Shown in pieces: positions 34,347 through 34,405 of a stretch of 34,405 nt of DNA. The stretch is from Thiotrichales bacterium (GTDB taxonomy: Bacteria > Pseudomonadota > Gammaproteobacteria > Francisellales > CACEW01): contig CANJUQ010000018.1 of assembly GCA_947478175.1 (NCBI GenBank), forward strand, positions 1 to 34,405. The letters are read 5' to 3'. Positions within the stretch are counted from its first letter, which is position 1, and the number at the start of each line of letters is the position of its first letter. The notes below the pieces were generated by a model. The model ran no database searches and had not been told where the DNA came from. It worked only from the letters and a program-made list of their open reading frames with translations. The position numbers were made by a program, and so were the translations under genes.

Positions 34347-34405
34347 ATGCCGATCGATCTTCATCCAAAGTTATCTGCGCCAGGATTGCTCCAATCCGTT
34401 AAACA
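34347..34405 (+). CDS. N-terminal fragment of an unidentified (possibly transposase) gene
   Basis: An ATG at 34347, with GAG about 8 bases upstream, opens a frame that runs off the window: MPIDLHPKLSAPGLLQSVK. It looks like a real protein start, divergent from the ankyrin gene. From memory the (I/L)xxKLSAPGLL pattern resembles N-termini of DDE transposases in some gammaproteobacteria, but 19 residues cannot prove it. Confidence 0.4.
   Translation, partial: MPIDLHPKLSAPGLLQSVK

Overview
The window is a moderately AT-rich piece of a gammaproteobacterial chromosome. The sdhCDAB-sucAB order, an RpoS-type sigma factor, type IV pilus genes, LpoB/YcfL, EpmA and UbiG all point to Gammaproteobacteria. 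A large ankyrin/coiled-coil protein, a UhpC-like organophosphate antiporter and scattered transposase remnants suggest a host-associated lineage such as Legionellales/Coxiellaceae. That placement is inference from gene content, not from a phylogeny. Both ends look like mobile DNA: an IS3-type OrfA start on the minus strand at the left edge, and a possible transposase start on the plus strand at the right edge. No tRNA, rRNA or CRISPR array was seen.

Layout. 1-401: IS3 end and an unrecognised 52-aa ORF. 472-7912 (minus): one TCA-cycle operon, sdhC-sdhD-sdhA-sdhB-sucA-sucB, with an extended -10 promoter upstream and an intrinsic terminator at its end. 8106-8717 (plus): coaE. 8718-9221: an AT-rich leader region, then rpoS (plus) with a bidirectional terminator. 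10309-12171 (minus): a small unknown protein and a UhpC-like transporter with a recognisable control region. 12299-16288 (minus): galU-pilT-recG, tightly packed. 16338-18125 (minus): an orphan HigA-type regulator and three minor-pilin-like genes, including a 48-aa one. 18191-19522 (minus): an AAA ATPase with a DUF4143-type C-terminus. 19643-23638 (minus): a PLP class V enzyme, a COG3014-like lipoprotein, YcfL and LpoB. 24018-24962 (plus): epmA. 25052-26442: an unknown protein convergent with a 2-oxoglutarate/Fe(II) dioxygenase. 26622-27338 (plus): ubiG. 27354-29027 (minus): an AAA-ATPase-like/PD-(D/E)XK protein. 29199-31883 (plus): ppc with a near-consensus promoter. 32009-34294 (minus): a 761-aa ankyrin/coiled-coil protein.

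How the genes work together. Succinate dehydrogenase, the E1/E2 of 2-oxoglutarate dehydrogenase and PEP carboxylase form a central-carbon theme; UbiG makes the quinone that Sdh reduces. LpoB, YcfL and the COG3014 lipoprotein form an envelope module. PilT and the minor pilins belong to type IV pilus function. The most unusual sequence features are a family of GC-rich palindromes ending in CCCCTAC, scattered between genes and apparently once inside the pilT reading frame, and the internally duplicated ankyrin/coiled-coil protein, which resembles a secreted effector.
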